Origin: JBGVMW01 sp045125095 | GTDB lineage: Bacteria > Bacillota > Clostridia > Lachnospirales > Lachnospiraceae | NCBI GenBank assembly: GCA_045125095.1 | Contig: JBGVMW010000221.1 | Span: 1-23,953 of the forward strand | Direction of reading: 5' to 3' | DNA: 23,953 bases | In this document: one piece after another, positions 7,868 through 16,175 of the stretch | Position numbering within the stretch: the stretch's first letter is position 1 | Layout: each line of letters starts with the position of its first letter | Position numbers and translations under genes: made by a program | The notes under the pieces: model-generated | The model's database searches: none | Seen by the model: the letters and a program-made list of their open reading frames with translations, nothing else | What the model was told of the DNA's origin: nothing

Positions 7868-9730
7868 TTGTATTTGGAAAAAATAAAAAATCCGGGCGAT
7901 GTGAAAGCCTTAAATAGTGAAGAAAGTAAACTGCTTGCAGAAGAAATCAGGCAGTTTTTAATAGAAAAAATAAGTTGCTCCGGTGGACATTTAGCATCCA
8001 ATCTAGGAGTGGTGGAATTAACCATTGCGCTGCATCAGGTGTTTAATCTGCCGGAGGACAAGATTATCTGGGATGTGGGACATCAGGCTTATACGCATAA
8101 AATATTAACAGGAAGAAAGAGTGGATTTGATGAATTGCGTAAATACGGTGGTATGAGTGGGTTTCCAAAGCGCAAGGAAAGTGAGTATGACTGTTTTGAC
8201 ACAGGGCATAGTTCCACTTCCATATCTGCCGGACTTGGTTATGCAAGAGCAAGAGACATCAAAGGCGACAAGTACCATGTGATTTCTGTTATTGGTGATG
8301 GTGCATTGACAGGTGGTATGGCATTTGAAGCCTTGAACAATGCTGGACAGTTGAAAAAGAACTTTATTATTGTGCTGAATGACAATAATATGTCTATTTC
8401 AGAAAATGTTGGTGGGCTGTCCAGGTATTTAGGAAATTTACGAACAGGTGAATTTTATAAAGGATTGAAAGATAATGTCCACCAAAAGGTTTCTAAAATT
8501 CCTTATTATGGCGATAAGATTACCGGTGCATTGCATAAGACAAAAAGCGGAATTAAGCAGTTGATTATTCCAGGCATGTTTTTTGAGGAAATGGACATCA
8601 CATATTTAGGACCTGTCGATGGTCATAATATACAGCAGTTAAAACGTGTTCTAAGGGAAGCTGCCAAAAAAGAAGGTGCTGTCATTGTTCATGTGATGAC
8701 CAAGAAAGGAAAGGGATATGCACCGGCTGAGCGCCATCCATCAAGATTTCACGGTGCAGAGCCTTTTGAAGTGGCAACAGGACTTCCACAGAAAGGGCAT
8801 AAGCCAACGTATACTGATATTTTTTCAACGGTTATGTTTAAGTTAGGCGCAAGAAAACCGGAGGTTGTGGCGATTACGGCGGCAATGGCAGAAGGAACGG
8901 GTTTGAAGCGTTTTCGTAATGTGTATCCGGAACGTTTCTTTGATGTGGGAATTGCAGAGGAACATGCTGTTACCTTTGCAGCAGGTTTAGCGGCTGGTGG
9001 TTTAAAGCCGGTATTTGCAGTATATTCCTCATTTTTACAGCGTGCCTATGACCAGGTGCTGCATGATGTCTGTATTCAGGATTTGCCAGTGGTGATAGCG
9101 ATTGACCGTGCAGGATTAGTGGGAAGTGATGGTGAGACACATCAGGGAATTTTTGATATTTCTTTCCTTACCACCATACCGAATATGCATATGATGGCTC
9201 CAAAGAATAAATGGGAACTATCCGATATGTTGAAATTTGCAGTGGATTTTGAACATCCGATTGCCCTTCGGTATCCCCGTGGAGAAGCTTATGATGAATA
9301 TAAGGAATTCCGTTCACCAATCGTATTTGGAAAAAGTGAAATGATATACGAAGAAGAAGACATTGCATTGTTAGCAGTAGGCAGTATGTTTAAAACTGCG
9401 GTACAGGTACGAAAAAAATTAAAAGAAATTGGCTACAACTGTACGCTTGTAAATGCAAGATTTATTAAGCCATTTGATACCGGGTGTTTGCATGAATTAG
9501 CAAAGGATCACAGACTGGTGGTTACTTTGGAGGAAAATGTGAAAAAAGGTGGATTTGGTGAACAGATAGAAAGCTATGTCACAGAAAACGCACTGCCATA
9601 TAAGGTGTTGATTGCGGCAATTCCGGATGAATATGTGGAGCATGGAAATGTGGACATCTTAAAGCAGGAAACAGGTATTGATGCGGATTCTATCGTGAAG
9701 AAAATTATTACGCTATATACAGGAATGTAG
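7868..9730 (+). CDS. dxs: 1-deoxy-D-xylulose-5-phosphate synthase
   Basis: The 620-residue enzyme makes DXP from pyruvate and glyceraldehyde 3-phosphate, the first step of the MEP isoprenoid pathway. The thiamine diphosphate motif begins GDGALTGG (143-150) and ends in NDNNMSIS; the catalytic glutamate lies in GIAEEHAVTFAAG (361-373); a transketolase C-terminal domain completes it. The start is TTG at 7868 with GGGGTGAAG just upstream; no ATG is better placed. It is the last gene of the packed run before the long tlyA leader. Confidence 0.95.
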   Translation: MYLEKIKNPGDVKALNSEESKLLAEEIRQFLIEKISCSGGHLASNLGVVELTIALHQVFNLPEDKIIWDVGHQAYTHKILTGRKSGFDELRKYGGMSGFPKRKESEYDCFDTGHSSTSISAGLGYARARDIKGDKYHVISVIGDGALTGGMAFEALNNAGQLKKNFIIVLNDNNMSISENVGGLSRYLGNLRTGEFYKGLKDNVHQKVSKIPYYGDKITGALHKTKSGIKQLIIPGMFFEEMDITYLGPVDGHNIQQLKRVLREAAKKEGAVIVHVMTKKGKGYAPAERHPSRFHGAEPFEVATGLPQKGHKPTYTDIFSTVMFKLGARKPEVVAITAAMAEGTGLKRFRNVYPERFFDVGIAEEHAVTFAAGLAAGGLKPVFAVYSSFLQRAYDQVLHDVCIQDLPVVIAIDRAGLVGSDGETHQGIFDISFLTTIPNMHMMAPKNKWELSDMLKFAVDFEHPIALRYPRGEAYDEYKEFRSPIVFGKSEMIYEEEDIALLAVGSMFKTAVQVRKKLKEIGYNCTLVNARFIKPFDTGCLHELAKDHRLVVTLEENVKKGGFGEQIESYVTENALPYKVLIAAIPDEYVEHGNVDILKQETGIDADSIVKKIITLYTGM

Positions 9731-9941
9731 CAAAATAATCGTATGGAGTCGGTTAAGTGTTGATACATTGACAGTACTTGTTTCAGTGTAACTATTCTGA
9801 ATAGGACTGTGCTGGACGGTACAATCCGTGTGAAAACGTAGCGGTTGCATGCTAACTATGAATGTAATTCGTGGTTAACATGGTAACCTATGAGGGTACG
9901 GATTCGTTACGTTTCGGTAATATTTATAGAGAGGTGCTTGA
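9731..9941 (+). promoter_or_regulatory. Hairpin-rich leader between dxs and tlyA
   Basis: These 211 bases hold several small inverted repeats: CTATTC/GAATAG (9792-9804), GGTTA/TAACC (9873-9888) and GTAAC/GTTAC (9883-9910). The last one carries CTATGAGGG as in the prfC leader. A TTGACA box sits at 9768-9773 but no good -10 follows at 16-18 bases. The arms at 9873-9888 and 9883-9910 overlap and could form alternative structures, which would suit an attenuator, but this is inference. Confidence 0.4.
9882..9910 (+). repeat. CTATGAGGG / GTTAC inverted repeat in tlyA leader
   Basis: GTAAC (9883-9887) pairs with GTTAC (9906-9910), with CTATGAGGG directly after the first arm. It has the same layout as 2852-2878 with changed loop bases. 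It lies 32 bases before the tlyA start. Confidence 0.5.
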
Positions 9942-10757
9942 ATGGGTAAAGAAAGACTGGATGTTCTGCTTGTGCAGAGACAAATGGTAGAATCAAGGGA
10001 AAAAGCGAAGGCAATTATTATGTCTGGTAATGTATTTGTAAATGGACAGCGTGAGGACAAGGCAGGCACTTCCTTTGACCCTGAAAAAATAAAATCAATT
10101 GAAATTAAGGGAAATCTCCTTCCATATGTAAGCCGTGGTGGATTAAAGCTTGCAAAGGCAATGGAATGTTTTGATGTGCAGCTTGAAGGAAAAGTCTGTA
10201 TGGACATTGGAGCATCGACGGGGGGATTTACAGACTGTATGCTCCAGAACGGTGCAGTTAAAGTATTTGCAGTCGATGTGGGACATGGACAGCTTGCGTG
10301 GAAATTACGCAACGATGAACGAGTTATCTGCATGGAAAAGACAAATATCCGATATGTGACACCGGATGATATTGGAGAACCATTGGATTTTGCATCGGTG
10401 GATGTGTCCTTTATCTCTCTGACAAAGGTACTGCCGGCTGCGTATGAACTGTTAAAGCCAGATGGAAAGATGGTATGTCTTATCAAACCACAGTTTGAAG
10501 CTGGAAGAGAAAAAGTAGGAAAGAAAGGTGTAGTGCGTGAAAAGTCTGTTCATATGGAAGTGATTGAGATGGTAACAGACTTTGCATTACATAATGGATT
10601 TCATGTGAAGAATCTGGAATTTTCACCAGTAAAAGGACCGGAGGGCAACATTGAATATCTGGTAGAGCTAGAAAAAACAGATACCATGGATGGTGTAATG
10701 GAAGATATTTCTATTTGTGATATTGTAGAAAAAGCACATGAAGAATTGGATAAATAA
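9942..10757 (+). CDS. tlyA: TlyA family RNA methyltransferase
   Basis: The 271-residue protein has an N-terminal S4 RNA-binding domain (about 3-65, KERLDVLLVQRQMVESREKAKAII) and an FtsJ/RrmJ-like SAM methyltransferase domain whose SAM loop is DIGASTGGFTD (88-98). In mycobacteria TlyA makes 2'-O-methylcytidine in rRNA; in Bacillus the ortholog is YqxC, located between dxs and ahrC. ATG follows GAGAGGTG. It is the first gene of a tlyA-nadK-argR unit. The family is sure; the exact target in this organism is not shown. Confidence 0.9.
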   Translation: MGKERLDVLLVQRQMVESREKAKAIIMSGNVFVNGQREDKAGTSFDPEKIKSIEIKGNLLPYVSRGGLKLAKAMECFDVQLEGKVCMDIGASTGGFTDCMLQNGAVKVFAVDVGHGQLAWKLRNDERVICMEKTNIRYVTPDDIGEPLDFASVDVSFISLTKVLPAAYELLKPDGKMVCLIKPQFEAGREKVGKKGVVREKSVHMEVIEMVTDFALHNGFHVKNLEFSPVKGPEGNIEYLVELEKTDTMDGVMEDISICDIVEKAHEELDK

Positions 10758-10783
10758 TACAGGCAGTCATGGAGGTACTACTC

Positions 10784-11638
10784 ATGAAGCGGTTTCTTGT
10801 GATAGTAAATGAGCAAAAAAGTGATGCGCAGGATGTTGGTTTGCAGATAAAAGAATATTTAGAACAGTACCAGTGCCAGTGCAGGGTACATAAAGTAGGT
10901 GGAAAATTTACAGCAGAGGGCAGTGATGCCATACCGAAGGAAGTGGTAAAGGATGCGGAATGTGTATTGGTGCTTGGTGGTGACGGTACGTTAATTCGTG
11001 TGGCAGCAAGAATACAGGAATACAATCTGCCAATGCTTGGCATTAACATGGGAACAATGGGGTTTCTTACCGAGATAGAACCAAATCAGATTACAGGTGC
11101 GCTTGATAAGCTGATGCATGGGGAATATACCATTGAAGAACATATGATGATTGCAGGCTGTGTACGGACAGCAGGTGTGCAGACAGAAGAACAGGTGGCT
11201 TTAAATGATGTGGTGCTTACAAGAACAGGTTCCCTGCGTGTAGTGGAATTTAATATTTATGTAAATGGGGCATATCTGCATTCGTTTAAAGCAGATGGTG
11301 TTATCATATCTACACCAACAGGTTCTACGGGTTACAATTTATCAGCAGGAGGACCTATCGTTGAGCCGCAGGCAGCTATGCTGTTAATTACACCAATTTG
11401 TCCACATACATTGAATTCCAGAACTATTGTATTATCAAAAGACGATTATATCGAAGTAGAAATCGGACCGGCAAGAAATGGAGAATTAGAGAAGGCGGAA
11501 GTAGTATTTGATGGCTATCGTCAGGTTCCATTAAAAACGGGAGATCGTGTATGTATTCGCAATTCCGAAAGCCGTGCAAGAATTATAAAAATAAATGAGA
11601 GAAGCTTTTTAGAAATTCTACGAAGAAAAATGGGTTGA
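10784..11638 (+). CDS. nadK: NAD kinase
   Basis: The 284-residue protein phosphorylates NAD to NADP. Motifs are GGDGT (65-69), NMGTMGFLTE and the diphosphate-binding STPTGSTGYNLSAGGP. The ATG at 10784 is chosen because GGAGG (10771-10775) precedes it; the in-frame ATG at 10769 overlaps that ribosome binding site. Its place between tlyA and argR is common in Clostridia but not in Bacillus subtilis. Confidence 0.94.
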   Translation: MKRFLVIVNEQKSDAQDVGLQIKEYLEQYQCQCRVHKVGGKFTAEGSDAIPKEVVKDAECVLVLGGDGTLIRVAARIQEYNLPMLGINMGTMGFLTEIEPNQITGALDKLMHGEYTIEEHMMIAGCVRTAGVQTEEQVALNDVVLTRTGSLRVVEFNIYVNGAYLHSFKADGVIISTPTGSTGYNLSAGGPIVEPQAAMLLITPICPHTLNSRTIVLSKDDYIEVEIGPARNGELEKAEVVFDGYRQVPLKTGDRVCIRNSESRARIIKINERSFLEILRRKMG

Positions 11639-11673
11639 TAAAAGGCGTGTAAGTATCAGAATGAGAGGGAAAA

Positions 11674-12120
11674 ATGAAAAGTGAACGTCATGCAAAAATT
11701 GTAGAGCTGATTGGCAAACACCAGATAGAAACCCAGGAGGAATTAGCAAGGCTTTTAAATGAAAATGGATTCCGTGTTACACAGGCAACGGTTTCTAGAG
11801 ACATCAAGGAGTTAAAACTGACGAAAGTGCCATCTGCCAATGGTGGACAAAAATATGATTTAGTACAGCAGGGCGACAGTGTCAGTGAAAAATATTTACA
11901 TATTTTAAAAAATGGGTTTGTATCAATGGATATGGCACAAAATATTCTGGTGATTAAGACGGTTTCCGGAATGGCAATGGCAGTTGCTGCGGCACTTGAT
12001 AATTTAAACTGGAATGAGATCGTAGGTTGTATTGCTGGTGATGACACGATTATGTGCGCAGTAAGAACCGTAGATGATACAAAACTGGTTATGAATAAAA
12101 TAAGAAAAATCGTGGTATAA
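11674..12120 (+). CDS. argR: Arginine repressor
   Basis: The 148-residue protein has an N-terminal winged helix (about 1-68; SERHAKIVELIGKHQIETQEELARLL, TQATVSRDIKELKLTK) and a C-terminal hexamerisation and arginine-binding domain with GCIAGDDTIMCAVRT. It is orthologous by place to Bacillus ahrC. It represses arginine synthesis and may activate catabolism when arginine is bound. No clear ARG-box palindrome was seen in this window, so its targets are elsewhere. A strong terminator follows. Confidence 0.93.
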   Translation: MKSERHAKIVELIGKHQIETQEELARLLNENGFRVTQATVSRDIKELKLTKVPSANGGQKYDLVQQGDSVSEKYLHILKNGFVSMDMAQNILVIKTVSGMAMAVAAALDNLNWNEIVGCIAGDDTIMCAVRTVDDTKLVMNKIRKIVV

Positions 12121-12122
12121 TA

Positions 12123-12166
12123 ATACTCCGGCAGTTAAGTATAATTAGCTGCCGGAGTATTTATAT
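12123..12166 (+). terminator. Rho-independent terminator after argR
   Basis: ATACTCCGGCAG (12123-12134) pairs perfectly with CTGCCGGAGTAT (12149-12160) around a 14-base loop, followed by TTATAT. It closes the tlyA-nadK-argR unit. Confidence 0.9.
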
Positions 12167-12194
12167 GCACCCAAATATTTGTTTGTTTTTACTA

Positions 12195-12223
12195 TAGACA
12201 AACGAATGTTCATGTGTTACACT
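12195..12223 (+). promoter_or_regulatory. Probable promoter of recN
   Basis: The -35 TAGACA (12195-12200), a 17-base spacer and the -10 TACACT (12218-12223) match sigma-A in 5 and 4 of 6 positions. GTTTGT/ACAAAC arms (12181-12204) flank the -35 and may be an operator. Confidence 0.5.
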
Positions 12224-12269
12224 AAAGCCAACAAACAAAAGTTCGGCACACAGGTAAAGGGGTGTTATT

Positions 12270-13958
12270 ATGTTAGTAAATCTTCATGTGAAAAATTTAG
12301 CATTAATCGAGGAAGCAGATATTGATTTTAAGAATGGTTTGAATATATTATCAGGCGAAACAGGAGCCGGTAAGTCCATTTTGATTGATTCGATTCATAT
12401 GGCATTAGGTGGTAAGATTGAAAAGAGTATGCTACGGGAAGATGCAGATTATGCACTGGTAGAGTTAGTATTTCAAATTGATTCGGACAGACAGTTAGAG
12501 ATTGTAAAGAGCAAAGGCATTACTGTGGAAGAGAATCAGGTTGTATTTACAAGAAAAATTATTGGTGGCAGAAGTATTAAGAAAATTAATGGAGAGACAG
12601 TAAGTGCCAGATTGATGCAGGAATTAGCTGGTTACTTTATTGATATTTATGGTCAGCACGAATACAGGAATCTGATGGATCGAAAGAAACACATGGATTT
12701 TCTTGATGATTTTGCACATGGACAATTATCAGATGTGAAAGCACTGTTGCAGACAGAATTTAAGCATTATAAGGAATTGGAGAAGGAACTGACGGAATTT
12801 GAGACAGATGAGGAGACTCGAAAGCGTGAGATTGCCTTTGCAGAATTTGAGTATAATGAAATACAGGAAGCGGGACTTCGCTTAGGTGAAGATGAAGAAT
12901 TGGAAAAACAATATCGTAAGATGAATGCGGGTAGACGCATTGCAGATACATTATCAAAGGTGTATGGTGTGACTGGTTACGACAGTGGAAATGCTGCTGG
13001 GGAGCAGATAGGACTTGCACTGAAGCAGTTAGAAGCAGTGGCAGAGTTAGATGATGTGTTAGAGGAAAAGACGGCACAATTGCGCGATATTGACGGATTG
13101 TTAAATGATTTTAACAGGGAACTTTCGAATTACATGAGTGAATTGGATTTCTCACAGGAAGAATTCTATGTAGTAGAAAGCCGTCTGGATGAAATTAACC
13201 GCTTGAAAGCAAAATATGGTAAGACGATTGAGCAGATTCTTGCATACGGAAAAGAAAAAGAAGAAGAATTACAGCGTTATGCAGATTATGACAGTGTGGT
13301 AGCTGATATGAGACAGCAGTTAGAACTGCAGAAAGAGAAGATTATGAAAATTGCAGATCAGATAACAGCGATTCGCAAGAAGGAAGCAGAAGTCTTTGTT
13401 TCTGAGGTTCAAAAGCATATGCAGGATTTGAATTTCCTTAATACAGAATTTGATATTGTCTTCCATCCATTACAGGAGCTTACTGCCAATGGTGCGGAAG
13501 AAGCAGAATTTATGGTGTCCATGAATTTAGGTGAGCCGTTAAAGCCAATAGAGAAAGTAGCATCCGGCGGTGAATTGTCGCGAATCATGTTAGCCATTAA
13601 GACTTTGTTAGCAGATAGAGAAGATATCGGAACATTAATTTTTGATGAGATTGATACAGGAATTAGTGGAAGAACTGCCCAGAAAGTATCAGAGAAGATG
13701 GCATTAATTGGACAGAGACATCAGCTTTTGTGTATTACTCATCTTCCACAGATTGCAGCTATGGCAGATGCACATTTTCTGGTAGAAAAATCCTATGTTG
13801 AGGGGCAGACAAGAACAAGAATTGATAGCTTGTCAATGGAAGAATCCTGCAAAGAACTTGCAAGAATGTTAGGTGGTGCGGAGATTACCGATACCGTTAT
13901 GGTAAGTGCCAAAGAAATGAAGCAACTTGCAGATACAAAGAAGCAAAAAATAGCGTGA
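12270..13958 (+). CDS. recN: DNA repair protein RecN
   Basis: This 562-residue SMC-like ATPase has Walker A GETGAGKS (29-36), a long helical coiled-coil middle (about 150-370), the ABC signature ASGGELSRIMLA and Walker B TLIFDEIDTG. It gathers double-strand breaks for recombination repair. It sits between argR and spoIVB as in Bacillus. ATG follows AAAGGGGTG. recN is SOS-controlled in several bacteria, but no convincing LexA box is seen here. Confidence 0.95.
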   Translation: MLVNLHVKNLALIEEADIDFKNGLNILSGETGAGKSILIDSIHMALGGKIEKSMLREDADYALVELVFQIDSDRQLEIVKSKGITVEENQVVFTRKIIGGRSIKKINGETVSARLMQELAGYFIDIYGQHEYRNLMDRKKHMDFLDDFAHGQLSDVKALLQTEFKHYKELEKELTEFETDEETRKREIAFAEFEYNEIQEAGLRLGEDEELEKQYRKMNAGRRIADTLSKVYGVTGYDSGNAAGEQIGLALKQLEAVAELDDVLEEKTAQLRDIDGLLNDFNRELSNYMSELDFSQEEFYVVESRLDEINRLKAKYGKTIEQILAYGKEKEEELQRYADYDSVVADMRQQLELQKEKIMKIADQITAIRKKEAEVFVSEVQKHMQDLNFLNTEFDIVFHPLQELTANGAEEAEFMVSMNLGEPLKPIEKVASGGELSRIMLAIKTLLADREDIGTLIFDEIDTGISGRTAQKVSEKMALIGQRHQLLCITHLPQIAAMADAHFLVEKSYVEGQTRTRIDSLSMEESCKELARMLGGAEITDTVMVSAKEMKQLADTKKQKIA

Positions 13959-14239
13959 AAATAATATGTAACTTTAATACTAAACATTTTAGTCCTGGCT
14001 ACCACTAAAGTTAAAGCATGCAAGAAAAGCTTCCACAACAATAATTAACAGTACATACAAAAATAAGCGGTGTGAAATAAACACAAGAATGGCATACTAG
14101 TACTATGAAAGCGCAACATAACTGTTCAGAAAAAGACTGGTTGCATAGTCTGCATGAAATATAGTAATTATAAGAGCATTGAGCTTTCATGATAATACAA
14201 TTGTACTTAAGAAAATAACAGGAAAGAAAGGTGTTTGCA
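13959..14239 (+). promoter_or_regulatory. recN-spoIVB intergenic region with nested inverted repeats and possible forespore promoter
   Basis: In these 281 bases AACTTTA (13971-13977) pairs with TAAAGTT about 30 bases on, enclosing ACTAAA/TTTAGT (13980-13994). There is no T-run, so a terminator is doubtful. CATACTA at 14093-14099 equals the sigma-F/G -10 consensus, but the -35 region (GTGAAATA) is only a partial match and the spacing is short. spoIVB is forespore-expressed in Bacillus, so a forespore promoter is expected somewhere here. No gene is visible. Confidence 0.35.
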
Positions 14240-15514
14240 GTGAGAAAAAGTTATCGAACATTCCTGTGGTGCTTTCTTTGTGTATCGATCGCATTTACTG
14301 GCTGGTATATCAGATATGCAGTAGAGAAAGCGTTACCGGACAAGATACAGCTTATTGAACAGGAAGAACAGAACTTGAATCTGAAGCTTCCTATCCAGGC
14401 ATCCATTTATCAGGAATCGGCAGAAGCCTCTGTGAAAGGCGACTCAAATATCCCTAATGGAGCGGTAACTGTAGATTTACAACAGCCCTGCACCCTTAAG
14501 ACGGGTACAACTTGCTGTTATACAATGAATTGTAAGTTATTTGGTATCTTTGATTTAAAAAATGTAACACTTGAGATTGTGGAAGGGCAACAGGTAATCC
14601 CGTGTGGTTCTCCAATTGGTATCTATATGGAAACGGATGGCGTGCTGGTTATTGGTTCTGGTAAAGTCACAAACAATGATGGTATAGAAGTAGAGCCTGC
14701 TCGCGGAATTGTGCAATCGGGTGATTATATTGTAGCAGCAGATGGACAGGCAGTGGAAGACAAAGAGGATTTACAGGAGGTTGTAAAGGAAGCAGAAGAT
14801 TCCGATATTATCTTAAATTTGAGGCGGAACGGAGAGGAAATAGCAGTAAAGGCTTCTGCAGTCATCGATTCTGCAGGAGAGAAAAAGCTTGGCATCTGGG
14901 TGAGAGATAACATTCAGGGGATAGGAACTTTGACTTATGTGACTACAGATGGCAAATTTGGTGGATTAGGACATGGTATCAGTGATGTTGACACTGGAAC
15001 GTTAATGGAATTAGAAAATGGTTCCCTGTATGCGACTCAGATTATTGATGTTGTCAAAGGAAAAGCAGGAGAGCCAGGTGAATTAACTGGTGTAATTCGT
15101 TATAATGATGACTTGGAGCGTGGTGACATTAAAGAAAATAACGAATGTGGAATTTACGGAGTGGCTAATGATACGCTTATGAGCGAGTTACAATATGAGC
15201 CAATGGAAGTAGGATTAAAGCAGGAGATAGAAGTTGGACCAGCGATAGTCCGCTCCACTGTGGATGGCGAAGTAAAAGATTATGATGCTTATATTGAACG
15301 AGTGGAGTTAAACAGCGATGCTGTAAATAAAGGAATTTTGATTCGTATCACAGACGAGGAATTGTTAGATAAAACTGGTGGAATTGTGCAGGGCATGTCG
15401 GGCTCGCCCATTCTCCAAAATGGGCGAATTGTGGGTGCTGTGACACACGTTTTGGTGAATGATCCGACGAGAGGGTATGGGATATTTATAGAGAATATGT
15501 TAGAGCATAATTAA
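14240..15514 (+). CDS. spoIVB: Stage IV sporulation protein B (SA-clan serine peptidase)
   Basis: The 424-residue product has an N-terminal membrane anchor (about 8-25), a PDZ domain (about 110-205) and the S55 peptidase domain with His245 in GGLGHGISD and GMSGSP (385-390) holding the catalytic serine. SpoIVB is made in the forespore, crosses into the intermembrane space and triggers pro-sigma-K processing through SpoIVF. The GTG at 14240 is preferred over one at 14231, because AAAGGTG at 14227-14233 then sits at the right distance. The last 35 codons plus terminator occur again near 23256-23437. spo0A, the usual next gene, is not directly downstream. Confidence 0.94.
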   Translation: MRKSYRTFLWCFLCVSIAFTGWYIRYAVEKALPDKIQLIEQEEQNLNLKLPIQASIYQESAEASVKGDSNIPNGAVTVDLQQPCTLKTGTTCCYTMNCKLFGIFDLKNVTLEIVEGQQVIPCGSPIGIYMETDGVLVIGSGKVTNNDGIEVEPARGIVQSGDYIVAADGQAVEDKEDLQEVVKEAEDSDIILNLRRNGEEIAVKASAVIDSAGEKKLGIWVRDNIQGIGTLTYVTTDGKFGGLGHGISDVDTGTLMELENGSLYATQIIDVVKGKAGEPGELTGVIRYNDDLERGDIKENNECGIYGVANDTLMSELQYEPMEVGLKQEIEVGPAIVRSTVDGEVKDYDAYIERVELNSDAVNKGILIRITDEELLDKTGGIVQGMSGSPILQNGRIVGAVTHVLVNDPTRGYGIFIENMLEHN

Positions 15515-15585
15515 GAACAGAGCAGATATTACAAGGCTTTCTAAGCAGTTGTATTATCTGCTTTGTTTTATATATAAATTGATTA
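15404..15585 (+). repeat. Left direct repeat of the island (spoIVB 3' end and terminator)
   Basis: From 15421 to 15585 the sequence matches 23273-23437 without gaps at a constant offset of 7852 bases and with about 10 differences in 165 positions. Five differences lie in codons and all five are silent (His, Val, Val, Gly, Ile). The left edge of similarity falls in an internal hairpin TCGCCCATT/AATGGGCGA (15404-15427). Confidence 0.9.
15521..15570 (+). terminator. Terminator of spoIVB
   Basis: AGCAGATATTACAA (15521-15534) pairs with TTGTATTATCTGCT (15549-15562) with one mismatch in 14, followed by TTGTTTTA. A near-identical copy lies at 23373-23422 in the right repeat. Confidence 0.85.
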
Positions 15586-15676
15586 AAGCGCATGAAAGTG
15601 AAAAAAGAGATTAAGAAAAATAGGGACGAGTTATGTTGGGAGCAACAAAAATTCGCCCATTTTATGGAGGAGAAAA

Positions 15677-16072
15677 ATGAATAAATTTATACCATTATCA
15701 AGTTTAAAAGATACAACAGGAATTATTGAATTATGTAATAAGGCAGGCGAACCTGTAGTGGTAAACAGAAATGGAGAACTTAAATTAGTTATTATGACAA
15801 AGGATATTTTCAATGAATATTTTCGGATTAGAAAACCAAACGGAGAATTAGATATTGAGAAGGAGTATTTTGGAATAAACAATCAGAATTCTGAATTAGA
15901 GGCAATCACGATTCAAAAACTAAAAAATCCTGCCGAGATTGTCAGAATATGTGAGAGCATTGATATGCCGTTTCCTATCATAAGAAATGGGTATGATGAA
16001 TTGTATGTAATGAGTTACAGGGAGTACATGAGAAGAAAAACAGTTATAACGTTTGTGAAAAAGACTTTTTGA
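15677..16072 (+). CDS. Two-repeat Phd/YefM-like antitoxin-type protein
   Basis: The 131-residue protein is built of two similar halves. Residues 4-50 (SSLKDTTGIIELCNKAGEP, VVVNRNGELKLVIMTKDIF) resemble the Phd/YefM antitoxin fold, and residues 77-121 repeat the pattern (KLKNPAEIVRICESIDMPF, IIRNGYDELYVMSYREYM), with the aligned Pro and RNG positions kept (Pro26/Pro98, RNG 31-33/103-105). GGAGG sits 6 bases before the ATG. Phd proteins bind DNA and neutralise a toxin. No RelE-, Doc- or PIN-type toxin follows directly; the next gene is a Fic enzyme with its own promoter, so pairing with Fic is possible but not shown. A decayed relative lies near 23476-23679. Confidence 0.65.
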   Translation: MNKFIPLSSLKDTTGIIELCNKAGEPVVVNRNGELKLVIMTKDIFNEYFRIRKPNGELDIEKEYFGINNQNSELEAITIQKLKNPAEIVRICESIDMPFPIIRNGYDELYVMSYREYMRRKTVITFVKKTF

Positions 16073-16162
16073 AACAAAACACAGAGGTAAGCACGTTTAT
16101 TTCAAAAACCTAATGACTTTTTGAAATAAAAAGGGTATAATGAGTGTAGTTATTTCAAAAAA
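16066..16162 (+). promoter_or_regulatory. Fic operator array and promoter
   Basis: Four half-sites resembling TTTATTTCAAAAA alternate in direction: reverse at 16066-16078 (one base changed), forward at 16096-16108, reverse at 16118-16130 and forward at 16150-16162. The middle two form a perfect 13-bp inverted repeat. Centres lie 30, 22 and 32 bases apart, close to whole DNA turns, so all sites face the same side. The -10 TATAAT is at 16136-16141 with a weak -35 ATGACT at 16113-16118, so bound protein would cover the promoter. Self-repression by the winged helix of the Fic protein is the likely reading. Confidence 0.65.
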
Positions 16163-16175
16163 GAGGTGAAAATAT

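Noticed and set aside
9875..10486. 203-residue open frame on the minus strand over tlyA
   Set aside because: It is a shadow of tlyA, with low-complexity Ser/Pro-rich translation, no domain and no ribosome binding site.
12201..12215. Possible LexA box before recN (CGAATGTTCATG)
   Set aside because: Firmicute LexA sites need GAAC-N4-GTTC symmetry; the arms here do not match.
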